From Eleusine coracana subsp. coracana (Eukaryota > Streptophyta > Magnoliopsida > Poales > Poaceae): 64,000 bases of DNA. Positions within the stretch are counted from its first letter, which is position 1. Each line of letters starts with the position of its first letter. A program made the translations under genes and the position numbers. Location: assembly GCA_032690845.1 (NCBI GenBank), contig CM064424.1:33739969-33803968 (forward strand), in the 5' to 3' direction. A model generated the notes under the pieces. That model saw only the letters and a list, made by a program, of their open reading frames with translations, did not search any database and was not told the DNA's origin. This document shows, piece after piece, positions 20,810 through 32,002 of this stretch.

Positions 20810-23706
20810 CTCCCGGGTCCTTTTCTCCCTCCCCATTCTTTGCCATTGCTGCCCCGAGCGTGACCTTGCTACCCTGCTCACCTATCGCCACCGAACCTCA
20901 CCGATACCTCAAACCAATGCGTACTCATTCCCTTCTCCCTCCCACACCTTGCTAAGGATTCATTCCCATTGATAATCGGACGGAATTTGCTCGGGCATAT
21001 GAAATCAATCTCCGGCAAACTCCATCGGTGGTAGCCCAAATTCCCGGTCGTTAGTGAGCCTCACCTCCTCTTTTCTCCTTGTCTTCGTGCGCAACTCTTT
21101 GCCGAGCGCGCCTAACCGGTTTTTCCATGGAATTCTTGTGCAAGGTAGCCGACGTTCTCAAATTTTCTCTGTCGTTGCCTTGTTCTCGGCCGATCGTCGT
21201 CGCCTCCGTGGCGAGCTCTATGCTCCGGTGCTCCTCGATGCCAGCCATCTTGCTACCGGTAATCGCCTCGTCCCCGTGAAGCTTTAGGAACAGACGGTGT
21301 TTCATTTGGTGCCCTCTATCCAACACGCGACATCGTTGAAGGTAGCTTTTCGCCGCTCCTCGTCGCCGACCCTTCCTCGGTGAGCCTCTGACCTCGTAAA
21401 CCCCACCAACCCCTCTACCCCCGCGGCGAGCTTACGCCCCGCGCAGCGAGCTCCCGGCTGAGTGCCACCCTGCTCCGGCAAGCCTGCTGGCAGCTTCGTT
21501 GTTGCCCATGTGGCACCGACGTGTCGCTTGCGTGGCACTGAGCTAGCGCCTACGTGGCAGCCCATAAAACCAGAAACACCAGGAAAAGGCCAAAAAATGC
21601 TTTTAACTTTGAAAACTCAAAGTAAATCGAATTCAAACCCATTTTTGGTCAAACAAATTTTGTTAGATTCACACTGAGGTACTCTAATTTAGTAAAATGT
21701 CAAATCAATGTCTCTATTCATATAATTTTATTGATTCATTTAATTGTCTAAACACCAATTAATTCACCAGAAATTCTAGGAATGGAATTAAATCCTGATG
21801 TTTGGCATGCTAAGTAAACACATGAACATCTACCACCCCAAATTTTGGTTTGGCAAAATATGAATTATATTATGCTCTAGAATTTATTTAGGGTTTTTGC
21901 TTAGATTAATCCTAGTAATTATTCTGTAAATAATCTGCCCTTGCCACAAAGCACAAAAATCACTAATGTGGTCTTCTGTACACAGTAAATCACACATGTC
22001 CAAAAAATTTAATTTGTTTTGCTAATTAACTAATTGCCCATGTCACTTATTTACCTTGTTTAATTGCATAAAGAATATATATATCTAAAATCTTCATTAA
22101 CAACCCACCTTCTCTGAAGCATATGGCTTCGAGAACATAAAATAATTTTTAATTAACATTAAAACACAATGTGCTTACATGCATCATGTCATTGCATTCA
22201 ACGGTATTTCGCTAATGCCGTTAAATACCATTCTATCATATAGGCAACGACAACCAGGAGCAAGAAAAGGATATTTACAAGGACGTTGACCCCCAAGAGC
22301 AGGAAGTAGAAGTTGCTAACACTAGTGTTGATCCAGGAAAGCCCCGGTTTGCATTCGCCTTCTTACAAATCTTGCTAGTTTACAATAATACTAGTGTCTA
22401 TACTTGTTGTTGCATTAGGTCATAGGAGTTGATCGAAACCCACCTTGCATGATATCCAAATGACCTATGCTACTATCTTAGAACTTGGTAGGATTGGTAC
22501 TGTCACCCTATGCTTAGTAATGGCTAGTCTCGTTAAGAAGGTATTATTAATACTAAGGAATGAACTTGACCTCTGGAACGGGAATTATTAAAAGAAGTTT
22601 ATCTTATATTATGACCGGGCAGGGATAATGCATGTGTAGGTTGCAGCAACACATGGGTGTTGGCTCCGGTAGCCCTGCCTTGTCGAACCTAGGACCCGTC
22701 CGTGGTCGGCCCCTTGATCAAGTATTGAACAGTACCGAATGCATGCTAGCTTATGGGCACTAGTAAACCGATGTAGCATTAAAGGTCACTTGCATTGAGG
22801 ACGGTTAAGGTGCGTTGGTCATTGACCCTCCTGCTGCTAGAGTGGGCGGTTCAGACCATGAAGTACTGTGGCAGAACGGCATGCCCACTCGACGTCACCA
22901 CACCCGGGCTCAGGTGTAGGTGCTTTTCTTGTGAAAGGTTGCCATATACGACCTTAATTGGTGCGTATGTGTCGTGCATCTCGGGTTTTCCTGGCTGGTG
23001 TAAATCGATTACAATTGTTGTCCCTCGCAGTAATGAGTACCGCTTGGTCACCATGCCAATCACGTAGTCGCACTTGATACTTGGAAATTGATTATGATGT
23101 TTATTGTTGATTATGATTATTGCTACTCTTCTGTTGTACTTACTTTATGCATTGTTCTATTATCTTATTGGTGCCACTAAAGTTACATTCAGTTCAGCCC
23201 ATTAAATTGGCAAATAAAACTTGATAGAACTAATAGGTTGCTTAGTGCGAGTCCTTTCAAACAAGTCACCTATTAGAGCCTGTGCGTGTCTAGGTGTCCG
23301 ATGGGTAAGTCTTGCTTAGTAATTAGTACTCAGGCTTTGTGCCATTGTGTTTTTCAGGTAATGAAGAAATAGAGTTTCCTGTAGATGTGCTGCCTTGGGA
23401 CATGCAGGCCCCTGAGGGTTGGACTGCCCACTGGGAGTCCGACTTGCCGCCGCAGTGATGTTGTGTGTTGCTAGAGTGATGGTTCTTCGGGCATGAACCA
23501 TTACGATGTTGTATCGTCGAGCTCGTAGTCCTTAACGTTATCGCTTCCGCTGTTTTCAAAACATTCATGAACTTGTATTATTTCGCTGCACTCTGAATCA
23601 TCGTATTCATGTAATATTCAATTTAAATTTGGACCAATGTTGTATTATCAAGTGTCTACGCTATCAGCACCGTTGGGACCTCGATCCTCCAGGAAGGGGC
23701 GTCACA
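20810..23706 (+). repeat. Element B: 3' LTR, second part
   Basis: The sequence resumes the LTR exactly where it stopped at 13036: CTCCC then GGGTCC, as in the intact 5' LTR near 2808. It runs collinear with the 5' LTR to the end GGGGCGTCACA at 23706. Open frames inside are parallels of LTR sequence in the 5' copy and are not conserved as proteins. Confidence 0.88.
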
Positions 23707-24470
23707 TACCACTCTGACTGTAGAGTGCTTCAGATGGGGACATTTTTAGACTCTCTTGGTAACTATTGTTGTATGAGAATTCTGCATATGGTAAGTACTC
23801 ATCCTAGTTACCACCATGTGTTAAAACACATGCTCTAAGAATATTTTCAGAATTTGGTTGACACGCTCTGTTTGTCCATCAGTAGCGGCATGGTAAGCAG
23901 AACTCAGAATCAACTTGGTACCTAGAGAAGCATGCAGTTATTCCCAGAAACAAGCGACAAACTGCGAGCCATGATCTGTAACAATGGTCTTGGGTACTCC
24001 ATGAAGATACTGAATTCTCGCTATGTATAGTTCTGCATATTGCTTTATCTTGTATGTGTTATTGATCGGTAGGAAGTGGGTAGATTTCGTGAGCCTGTCC
24101 ACAATGACCCAAATCAAATCATGCTTCCGAGAAGTGAGAGGGAGGCCAACAATGAAATCCATGCTGATATCTTCCCATTTTTAGGCCGGAATACTCAGTG
24201 GCTGATGTAGTCCTGCCGGTTTCAAATGGTCAGCCTTAACTCTCTGACAAGTATCACATTCTGCGACGTATCGAGCAACTTTTCTCTTCATTCTTGTCCA
24301 CCAAAAATTCTTCTTTAAGTCTTGGTACATTTTGTTACTACCAGGATGGATGGAGTATTGTGAGTGATGTGCTTCATCCAAGATTTTCCGTCAAAGTTCA
24401 AAGTCCTTTAGTACCACTAGATGGTTATTGAACCATAGGGTATCGTCCGAGTCTTGTGTGAAACATTTTG
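23707..24470 (-). pseudogene. Element A: integrase N-terminal and core remnant
   Basis: The minus strand gives the zinc module (HHSQYSIHPGSNKMYQDLKK, CDTCQRVKADH) and the core (MDFIVGLPLTSRKHDLIWVI, VTDHGSQFVACFWE, then TDGQTERVNQ). It is collinear with B 10780-11535. Stops are present, including one corresponding to B's stop at 11435. The right-hand break at 24470 is abrupt: instead of RNase H the sequence changes to LTR. The left end is the insertion site of B; the rest of the same integrase continues at 1974. Confidence 0.82.
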
Positions 24471-25037
24471 CACAGGGGGAGCAGGCGGCACTGTTGCGCA
24501 CGAGGAGTCCCGAGGTGGAGTAAAGGCAGGCCGAAGTGTGCGCTGGCGGTGGAGCTCTGCTCCTGCTGCGCCAACGAGAGGAGGAAGAAAAAGGATTTTT
24601 CACTGCACCCCCTGTTCTTTCAGATTCTTGCAACTAGGTCCTTGGTCAAAGGTAATCCAAATAAAAATAGCTAGGGGCCTCCAAATGATTTGGAATTTTG
24701 CACATAGATCCTTGGTGATATTCCTTGTGCTCTGGTGGGACCCATTTGGTCAGAATATTTATAATTATTTTATAATTATTTCCCTATTGTGAATGGTTTC
24801 TATTCTTTAATTAATTAATTAGGGCATTTCCACATTTGGTAAAATACTCATTAAATTCATAAAATTCTATTTTATTATTATTAATCTAATTATAAATTTA
24901 TTTAGCATATGTTATATTGAAATTTTTAAGTTACTTCAATATTTTGGAGTGAGGCTTTATTATTTCATGCTATAATTACTTATAACTTGTGCTCTTTATG
25001 CTTGTTAGGCAAAAATGAGACACCTGGGTGTCTCACA
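24471..25037 (-). repeat. Element A: 5' LTR fragment
   Basis: This is a direct repeat of 694-1299. On the minus strand it begins at 25037 with TGTGAGACACCCAGG and breaks off at 24471, where it is joined to integrase sequence. Everything between the LTR interior and the integrase (rest of LTR, gag, PR, RT, RNase H) has been deleted from element A. The outer flank to the right is GACTA. Confidence 0.78.
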
Positions 25038-26134
25038 GACTATCAATAGGGTCTAGGTCATTCTCTTAGGTCATGTCTAGTCGGTGATGTGCAAGGTTGC
25101 TTGGTGAAATCACAAGCACTAGTTGACAGTGGAGAAGCCAAAGAGCTGTTCGAAGAAGCCGGGAAACGAAGTCAAGTGAGGACGAGGAGTTTCAGCTTCA
25201 GGATGAAGTGATAGGACAAGGGGTCAGTGGTGACCGGACTGTACAGTCACTCAAAGGTTTTGTCCGGAGGCTACAGCAAGAGTTGGGAGTTGTACAGACC
25301 GGACAGTCCGGTCTGTACAAGTCACTCCGGGCAACGAGAAAGATTGTGCGTGAAATGTTTCTTGACTGGAGAGAGAAATGGACCGGACGACGGACCGGAC
25401 GGTCCGGTCAGTTGACCATATGGTCTAGTTTGTTGAAGTCAACACAGGGGTCAAAGCCGTTGGAGCTCGGGTTTGCAGTGACCAGACGGTCCAATCAGAC
25501 AGTAACCGAACAGTCCGGTCAGTAGGCCCAAAAAGCTGATTTTGTGGAGCAACGGCTAGTTTGAGGTTGGGAGCCTATATAACGTCTTTGTTGAGGTCTT
25601 GGTGACCTCTCTTTGCTAGTAAAATACCTGAGAGCATTTGGTAAGGTCCAGGAGAAAAAGAGAGCACTAAAAGAGGATATTAGATATCTTGAAAGTGCTT
25701 GTGAGGTTAATTGCACATCTAACGCTAGGGTGTGTTTGAGGGTGTGATCTAGGTTGTTACTCTTGGTCTATGGTGAGACCTAGACCGGTAGGTATCGGTG
25801 ATCGAGCCTATCGTGTTTGTACATGGTTTGAGCCCACCGTTAAAAGGGGCATCGCTAGTGAACGGCCGTATCGGCTCGAGGAGTCCAGCAAGTTCTCGAG
25901 GGAGACGAGCTTGTACCTTGGTGACAGCGGTGACGCAGACCATGTCTTCACTTCGGGAATGATTGCGAGCTCGTGAGCAAGAACTCCACTTGATGGCAGG
26001 AGAGACCAGAACTCCGGCAGGAGTGATCCAACGAGGAGTAGGGGAAGACGCCATCCTTCAGAGACCTCGGGAAAAAAATTATAAGTATTCCTTAACCCCC
26101 TCTTTACTATTCCGCATTTGTATGCTATAATTGA
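25038..26134. repeat. LTR-like stretch rich in CCGGAC/GTCCGG palindromes
   Basis: About 1.1 kb without a convincing gene. Between 25228 and 25520 there are several short inverted repeats of the type GACCGGACNGTCCGGTC. This pattern is frequent in LTRs of Andropogoneae copia/gypsy families. The end (about 26060-26110) has an A-rich tract and a CCCCCTCTTT stretch as seen near LTR ends. No second copy, primer-binding site or purine tract was found, so a solo or truncated LTR is the best guess. The frames 25208-25525 and 25227-25415 are by-products of the palindromes. A similar but diverged patch lies at 43690-43855. Confidence 0.4.
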
Positions 26135-26165
26135 CTAGTTACAAGCCCGTGCGTTGCAGGGGTGA
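26135..26165 (-). mobile_element. Probable Helitron 3' terminus (minus orientation)
   Basis: On the minus strand this reads a short imperfect hairpin (CCCTGC AAC GCACGGG), then CTTGTAA and terminal CTAG, followed by T in the flank. A GC hairpin a few bases before CTRR, with insertion between A and T, is the Helitron 3' signature, and GCAACGCACGGGC is a motif I know from grass Helitron ends. The 5' TC end was not found. If correct, the element extends rightward and could include the captured sequence up to about 43000. Confidence 0.4.
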
Positions 26166-27838
26166 CTTAAAAATTTAGTAACATGATACTAAAAAGTTAT
26201 TTTACATTTTATGCTCATACGATATTGTCCGATAATGAATTAAACTCAGAGACAACTAATTGGCTGAGAAAAAAAAAATAGCACAAGCAGATGATCATAG
26301 AGTTTGATTCTAGATTAAAGAATAAGATGATCAAATTGCCTAGAACATCATGTATGAGAAGCATATAGTTGATAACTGCTCATAATTGTTACATCAAGAT
26401 TTGTTAATTTACACCATTCAATTAAAAAACCTAAAACAATATGAGAGTTATCTTACACGCATGATGCTATGTGCCAATAGCTAGTAGTGATGCCTCTTAT
26501 TGTCTACATTTGCTAAAAAAACCTATTTCTAATTTCTAAATATGCTTCTAGTGGTCATAAGTGAAAAAAAAAACATTTTAGAGTTACAAAAGGACGACCC
26601 ATCAAACTGAATTCTGTATCCACAAATTGAAAGCAAGTTGATCTCTCATGTTCCTCTTTTTTTTATTTAACACATAGAGTCCTGATCTTCCACAATTTTA
26701 TTGTTTTGTAATTCACTACATCTCAGTATCTCATAAATAGAATGACAATCGAATGCTAGCTATTCTAATTGAAAGCACGGCAAGGGTACGGACACTTATG
26801 TAACACTGATGTAAGCCAATGCCTGCTTCACTGAACTCCAGAACCTGCAACAGGAGCAGAATATATTTTACGATCATGTATTGCAATCAACTTGATTAGC
26901 ATGTGTGGACATTATAGATCCAACATATTTGCTAGCATATATTTACAAGGAGCAGTTACATATAGAGTGGTGGCGCAGTGGAGGCTCATCAACACTCCTA
27001 ACTAACAACTCAATTATAGAAAAAAGAGTGGCTACTCACTAATAAATACGTGAGCAAATGTGACAGCTAAATTCTAAGCCCCTGCCAAATACCACAACCT
27101 AAGTTTGTCTTGAATTTCTGAACAAACTTATGCACCAAAAATATTGTAACTCACTATCACCACTGGTGAAACAACTACAGATCTTGTGACAATGTTCATG
27201 GTGACCTGGTTCAGGTGCAGGTAAAGCAAGGTTGGGTACTCCAATGACAGTGTCAACCTGGTAGGTTATGTTGACTCTCACTGAGACAAAGCTCAAATGT
27301 CTTTCCATAGAGGCTTGTTATTCTTGCTGGCAGAGAAGCGCCGACTCCAGCCTGAGAGGCAATAAGCATATAGAACCTTGTATACTAAAATTGCAGAGCA
27401 AAATGGAAAAGAAAAGACATTAAGGGGAAAAGAATGAACGTGTTCCAGCAAAGGAGCCCAAGGAATAGAATCTACGTAGTGGCCACAACGATCAGCATGG
27501 GGCTTGAGAAACTAACAGAGCACACAACAGCACAAAACCAACAGGGCAAACAAAGAGCACATTACCAAGGGGCAGAAATGATCACCTGAGCGAGAAGGTA
27601 GCACAGAAAATTTCAGCAATCAACAGGACATGATGAGCAAGAACACATGTAAAGACATGACAACATAGGTAAAGGAACTAACGATAAACAAAAGCCCAGG
27701 AAGGCACGTTTGTAGAGTCTAATCCTGTGAAACATGAAATAGCAAGGGAAAGAAGAGACCAAAACAGAACCAGCAAAAGCAGAGCACAAAAGTAGCATAC
27801 TAACCGAGCATCAAAACTGGATAGCAGGGAGCCATGAG
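26166..27838. other. Unassigned AT-rich stretch (possible Helitron interior, left half)
   Basis: 1.7 kb with no frame longer than about 70 codons and no recognised domain. Base composition matches 35108-36950 on the far side of element D, so both are the same pre-insertion locus. The last five bases, ATGAG, are D's left target duplication. It reads like introns or UTR of a gene on the minus strand, but no exon was recognised. Confidence 0.4.
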
Positions 27839-28348
27839 TGTTGGAGATATGCCCAAGAGACAATACGGATTTGATCCGTATGTGAGGGTCATACGGATAT
27901 TGATCCGTGTAAGGAATTAGTCTACTAATGGGCCAACTAGTCGAGGCCCATTAGAAGGGTCTATTTAAGTGGAGGAGGGGCTTAAGGCGCAGGTGATTCC
28001 ACCAGTCCTTAACCCTAGCCGTCGTGCTCCTCTTTCTCGCCCACAAAACCCTAACCGTGTTGCCGGTACTAGCACGCCGCGCACGGTGCTCCAACCTCGT
28101 ACGTGTGGATACCGCGAGGAGGCGCTGCTGCTGCTGCGGTGCCGACGGCTGGACTAGAAGGAGACAATTGACGTGATCGACTACTTCCTCTACACCGACG
28201 CGCGACTACGTTGGATCGAGCTGCTCCAACATTCGCTTCCGCTCCGCCTGCGCGTCTAGTGGTAACGATCCATGATCCTCTCTTGCAAGGTTTCCTGGTT
28301 GAACGGTAGAAATTTTATATGCTATCGTAGCCTACCCGTTCCCCTACA
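27839..28348 (+). repeat. Element D: 5' LTR (510 bp)
   Basis: Direct repeat of 34593-35102. A TATA-like CTATTTAAG at about 27961-27969 could be the promoter. It holds a 62-codon frame (27969-28157) that also occurs in the 3' LTR; this follows from LTR identity and is not evidence for a gene. Confidence 0.93.
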
Positions 28349-28349
28349 G

Positions 28350-28361
28350 TGGTATCAGAGC
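28350..28361 (+). other. Element D: primer-binding site
   Basis: TGGTATCAGAGC one base after the 5' LTR, the perfect initiator-Met tRNA-complementary site of plant copia elements. Confidence 0.92.
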
Positions 28362-29752
28362 CGACCTTGTGTAGTTTGTGATCTAGATCTTGTGCATATA
28401 GTCGATATGTTGATGTACTAGATGAGATCTATTACATGTTTTGTGTTCGGATTGATTAGATCAATGATGATAGGGAGGTTCACAAGGTAATGGGCGGATA
28501 GCAATACATGCATCATTGATTTATTTGTGTTCCTTCTCTGTGCGCGCGCGACTTGTCCCTACCGGCTGGAATCACCATCGGGACTAACTGCGTGCGCCAG
28601 TAGAGGAGTCAATAGTATCATAATCATGTACTGCAGTCTACTCATGAAAACCTAATGGAAAACTAAGCCATTGTGAATGACTCAAAATCGGGCAAATATG
28701 ATTTTCCCGATAGGATTTCCATTGTGATTTTATAGATACGATCTGTGAAATCCTGTGAGGTTTCAGGGCGCTGCCCTGAGACCCGCGGGGGGCGGCTTCC
28801 CCCTCGACCCCCCGCCCGCTGACCGGCGTACGGACACGCCTAGATTGTTACAACCCTTTTTGGCCACATGTTAGCATTCGCTTCTCGTCTAACTTGTTTT
28901 TGCAGAGAATGTTGTGAATGGTATGGCCTAAAAGATGCATGTGATGTATATATGTGATTTGCATGGCCTGCGTGTCATGATTAATTACAGCTGGGTTGAG
29001 GCTGTCATATTATTGTATAACGGCCTGCGTGTCGATCTGTGATGCTTGATATTCTCATGTAATTTATTACTAGCTATTAGTTATAGTAGCTAAGTGTTAG
29101 TTCATGGAGGCCTCAAGCATGATGGTTGAAGGGACGAGAGACATGGCGATGACAATGAAGATGGAGATCACCAATTGAAAGGGGCCATACTATTTCACAG
29201 TTAATATGATTGCCTGTGATGATGTTCCTATCATCCTATTCTTTCATGTGTTATTTATATTAGATATGATTAACATGCTAGAATAGGTTCCCTCAAGAAA
29301 AATTAAATTATATGCCCTTCCAATAGCTGCACCTATTAAAATTATGATCGTTGTATGGTAGGTCTGCCAAAGTAGAGTACCTCAACTATCTTAATTATTA
29401 GGATAAATGTCGGACATTTATATGCATAGTATTGGTTTAATTAACAAAGCTATCAAAACGGTTTTGGGCTTTGGGGCATGGTGTTGGCGCCGGGGCATGT
29501 GATGCCACCCAACAAACAAGAGTCACATAGGGATGTGATTAGCAAAGTGTTGCTTATCTATATCACTAGATTTCTAGCGGTGATGCCAAAGCTCACTAGG
29601 ATCTAAGTCGAATATGGATCTTGAACCACTATATGTCGTTTTGAGGGAAAACGATTCCAAGCATATAGTGGAATAATGAACTTTTGTTAAAATGTTTATA
29701 AGAGTTTTATATTTACATAGTGCTTATATTTGCATATTTTCTGTTGTAGATC
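28362..29752 (+). other. Element D: untranslated leader with GC-rich hairpins
   Basis: 1.4 kb leader. At about 28766-28840 the AT-rich context gives way to a GC-rich patch with two potential hairpins: TCAGGG/CCCTGA with a five-base loop, and GCGGGGGG/CCCCCCGC with a loop of about 15. Such a patch in a retroelement leader could serve RNA dimerisation or packaging; this is inference. No protein frame of note. Confidence 0.6.
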
Positions 29753-32002
29753 ATGGCACCAACCGCTAGTAACACTTTCAATTTGCGCTCAATTCTTGAA
29801 AAAGAAAAGCTTAGTGGAACAAACTTTATTGATTGGTATCGCAACTTAAGAATTGTTCTCAAGCAAGAGAAAAAGGAATATGTTCTAGAGCTTCCCTATC
29901 CTGATGATCTGCCAGAAAATGCTACTGCCACTCAGAAAAGGGAGTATGAGAAACATACCAATGATGCAGTTGATGTTAGCTGTCTCATGCTTGCCACTAT
30001 GTCCTCTGAGCTCCAGAAGCAATATGAGAACGCGGATGCCCACAATATGATTGAGGGACTTCGTGGCATGTTTGAGAACCAAGCAAGGTCTGAGAGGTAC
30101 AACATCTCAAAGTCCTTGTTTGCGTGCAGGCTAGCTGAAAACGGTTCTGTCAGTCCTCATGTGATCAAGATGATTGGTTACATTGAGAATCTGGAGAAAC
30201 TTGGTGCTGCTCTACACCCTGATTTGGCCACAGATGTGATTCTCCAGTCGCTTCCTGCAACCTATGAGCCTTTCATTTTGAACTTTCAAATGAATAGCTT
30301 AGAGAAGACATTGGCTGAGTTGCATGGGATGCTTAAGACAGTTGAGGCAAGCATCAAAAAATCTGGTCCAAGTCAAGTTAACTTGGTTCAAAAGGATAGC
30401 AAGAAACGAAAGCGCAAGACTAAGGCTAAGGCTACAGATCAGATCTCTAGCACTAAGCCTAAGCCTGCAGCAGCTCCTAAGCCTAAACCGGCGGGTAGTG
30501 ATCCTTGTTTTCACTGCAAGAAACCCGGTCATTGGAAGAGGAATTGCAAGCTTTATCTGGAAGAGCTGAAGAAGAAGGGTGGAGACACTTCTAATTCAGG
30601 TATCAATGTTATTGAAATTAATAATGTTGCTACATGTCCTTATGATTCATGGGTATTTGATACCGGATCGATGATTCATACTTGCAAATCGTTGCAGGGG
30701 CTTAAAGAAGCAAGGAAATGTGAAAAAGGCGAGGTGGATGCTCGCGTCAGCAATGGTGCAAAGGTTGCTGCGTTGGCCGTCAGAACTTATCCACTTTCAT
30801 TACCATCAGGATTAGTTTTGGAGTTAAATAATTGTTATTATATTCCCGCCTTAGGAAAAAACATTATTTCTTCAAAATGTTTGGAGGAAGATGATGGTTA
30901 TGAGGTCATAATAAGGAACAAGTGTTGTTCCATTTATTTGAATAATATTCTCTATGATAATTGCCCATTGGTGAATGGATTATATTACTTAGATCTTGAG
31001 AATAAGCCTATTTATAACATTGATGCAAAAAGGCTCAAGCCTAATGATTTGAATCCCACGTATACATGGCATTGTCGTTTAGGTCATATAAATGAGAAGC
31101 GCATAAAGAAACTCCATACAAATGGTCTTCTAAGTTCTTTTGATTTTGAATCAATTGATACATGTGAATCTTGTTTACTTGGCAAAATGACTAAGTCGCC
31201 TTTCACAGGAAATAGTGAGAGGGCGAGTGAACTATTGGGACTTGTACATACGCATGTATGTGGACCAATTAGTTGCACGGCCAGAGGTGGTTTTCAGTAC
31301 TTCATAACTTTTACCGACGACTTTAGTAGATATGGTTACATCTACTTAATGAGGCATAAGTCTGAATCCTTTGAAAAGTTCAAAGAATTTCAAAATGAAG
31401 TACAAAATCAATTGGGCAAGACTATTAAACGCCTACGATCTGATCGTGGTGGTGAATATTTGAGCCATGAATTTGGTGAACATCTAAAGCAATGTGGAAT
31501 TGTTCCACAATGGACTCCGCCAGGAACGCCCCAATGGAATGGAGTATCCGAACGAAAGAACCGAACCTTGTTAGACATGGTTAGGTCTATGATGAGCCAA
31601 AGTGATCTTCCATTGTCCTTCTGGGGATACGCTCTAGAAACTGCCGCTTTCACACTTAATAGGGTTCCATCTAAATCCGTGGAAAGGACACCATATGAGA
31701 TATGGACTGGGAAGCGTCCCGGGTTGTCTTTTCTTAAGATTTGGGGATGTGAGGCTTATATAAAACGTATGACGTCTGATAAGCTTTCTTCCAAGTCTGA
31801 TAAATGCTTCTTTATAGGATACCCTAGGGAAACCAAAGGTTATTATTTCTACAACCGGGAAGAAGGCAAAGTGTTTGTCGCTCGTAATGGTGTTTTTCTA
31901 GAGAAAGAGTTTCTCTCCAAAAGGGTAAGTGGGAGAACGGTGCAACTTGAAGAAGTTCAAGAAGCTCCAGAAAATGTTTGTTCTTCCGCTATACCACATT
32001 GA
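29753..32002 (+). CDS. Element D: gag, protease and integrase part of copia polyprotein
   Basis: This 749-codon frame starts at the first ATG after the leader (MAPTASNTFNLRSILEKEKL), the usual start for this type of copia gag. Gag domain: residues 1-215, with GTNFIDWYRNLRIVLKQEKK. Zinc knuckle CFHCKKPGHWKRNC, complete CX2CX4HX4C, at residues 252-265, preceded by a Lys/Pro-rich linker. Protease motif VFDTGSMIHTC with Asp 303. Pre-integrase module WHCRLGHINEKRIKKL and CESCLLGK. Integrase core with TFTDDFSRYGY, RLRSDRGGEYL and GVSERKNRTLL, giving D, D and E. The frame ends early at 32000-32002 because of a frameshift just before the RT; the true product would continue at 31983 in another phase. 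Everything up to that point looks functional. Confidence 0.93.
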   Translation: MAPTASNTFNLRSILEKEKLSGTNFIDWYRNLRIVLKQEKKEYVLELPYPDDLPENATATQKREYEKHTNDAVDVSCLMLATMSSELQKQYENADAHNMIEGLRGMFENQARSERYNISKSLFACRLAENGSVSPHVIKMIGYIENLEKLGAALHPDLATDVILQSLPATYEPFILNFQMNSLEKTLAELHGMLKTVEASIKKSGPSQVNLVQKDSKKRKRKTKAKATDQISSTKPKPAAAPKPKPAGSDPCFHCKKPGHWKRNCKLYLEELKKKGGDTSNSGINVIEINNVATCPYDSWVFDTGSMIHTCKSLQGLKEARKCEKGEVDARVSNGAKVAALAVRTYPLSLPSGLVLELNNCYYIPALGKNIISSKCLEEDDGYEVIIRNKCCSIYLNNILYDNCPLVNGLYYLDLENKPIYNIDAKRLKPNDLNPTYTWHCRLGHINEKRIKKLHTNGLLSSFDFESIDTCESCLLGKMTKSPFTGNSERASELLGLVHTHVCGPISCTARGGFQYFITFTDDFSRYGYIYLMRHKSESFEKFKEFQNEVQNQLGKTIKRLRSDRGGEYLSHEFGEHLKQCGIVPQWTPPGTPQWNGVSERKNRTLLDMVRSMMSQSDLPLSFWGYALETAAFTLNRVPSKSVERTPYEIWTGKRPGLSFLKIWGCEAYIKRMTSDKLSSKSDKCFFIGYPRETKGYYFYNREEGKVFVARNGVFLEKEFLSKRVSGRTVQLEEVQEAPENVCSSAIPH

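Larger units (their letters stand above)
1975..23706 (+). mobile_element. Element B: Tekay/Del-like Ty3/gypsy chromovirus, nested host of element C
   Basis: Both LTRs begin TGTGACACCC and end GGGGCGTCACA. The 5' LTR is followed by a Met-tRNA-type primer-binding site and the 3' LTR is preceded by a purine tract, so the termini are well fixed. The flanks are TACAA (1970-1974) and TACCA (23707-23711), a 5-bp target duplication with one later mismatch. Domain order is extra ORF, gag remnant, PR, RT, RNase H, integrase, chromodomain, which is the chromovirus order. The very long LTRs (about 3.7 kb) and the chromodomain type fit Tekay/Del. Removing element C (13037-20809) and one copy of its 5-bp duplication restores a continuous 3' LTR of about 3725 bp. 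The coding region is dead. Confidence 0.9.

Noticed and set aside
27969..28157. 62-codon frame found twice (also 34723-34911)
   Set aside because: The two copies are the two LTRs of element D; the identity follows from LTR duplication.
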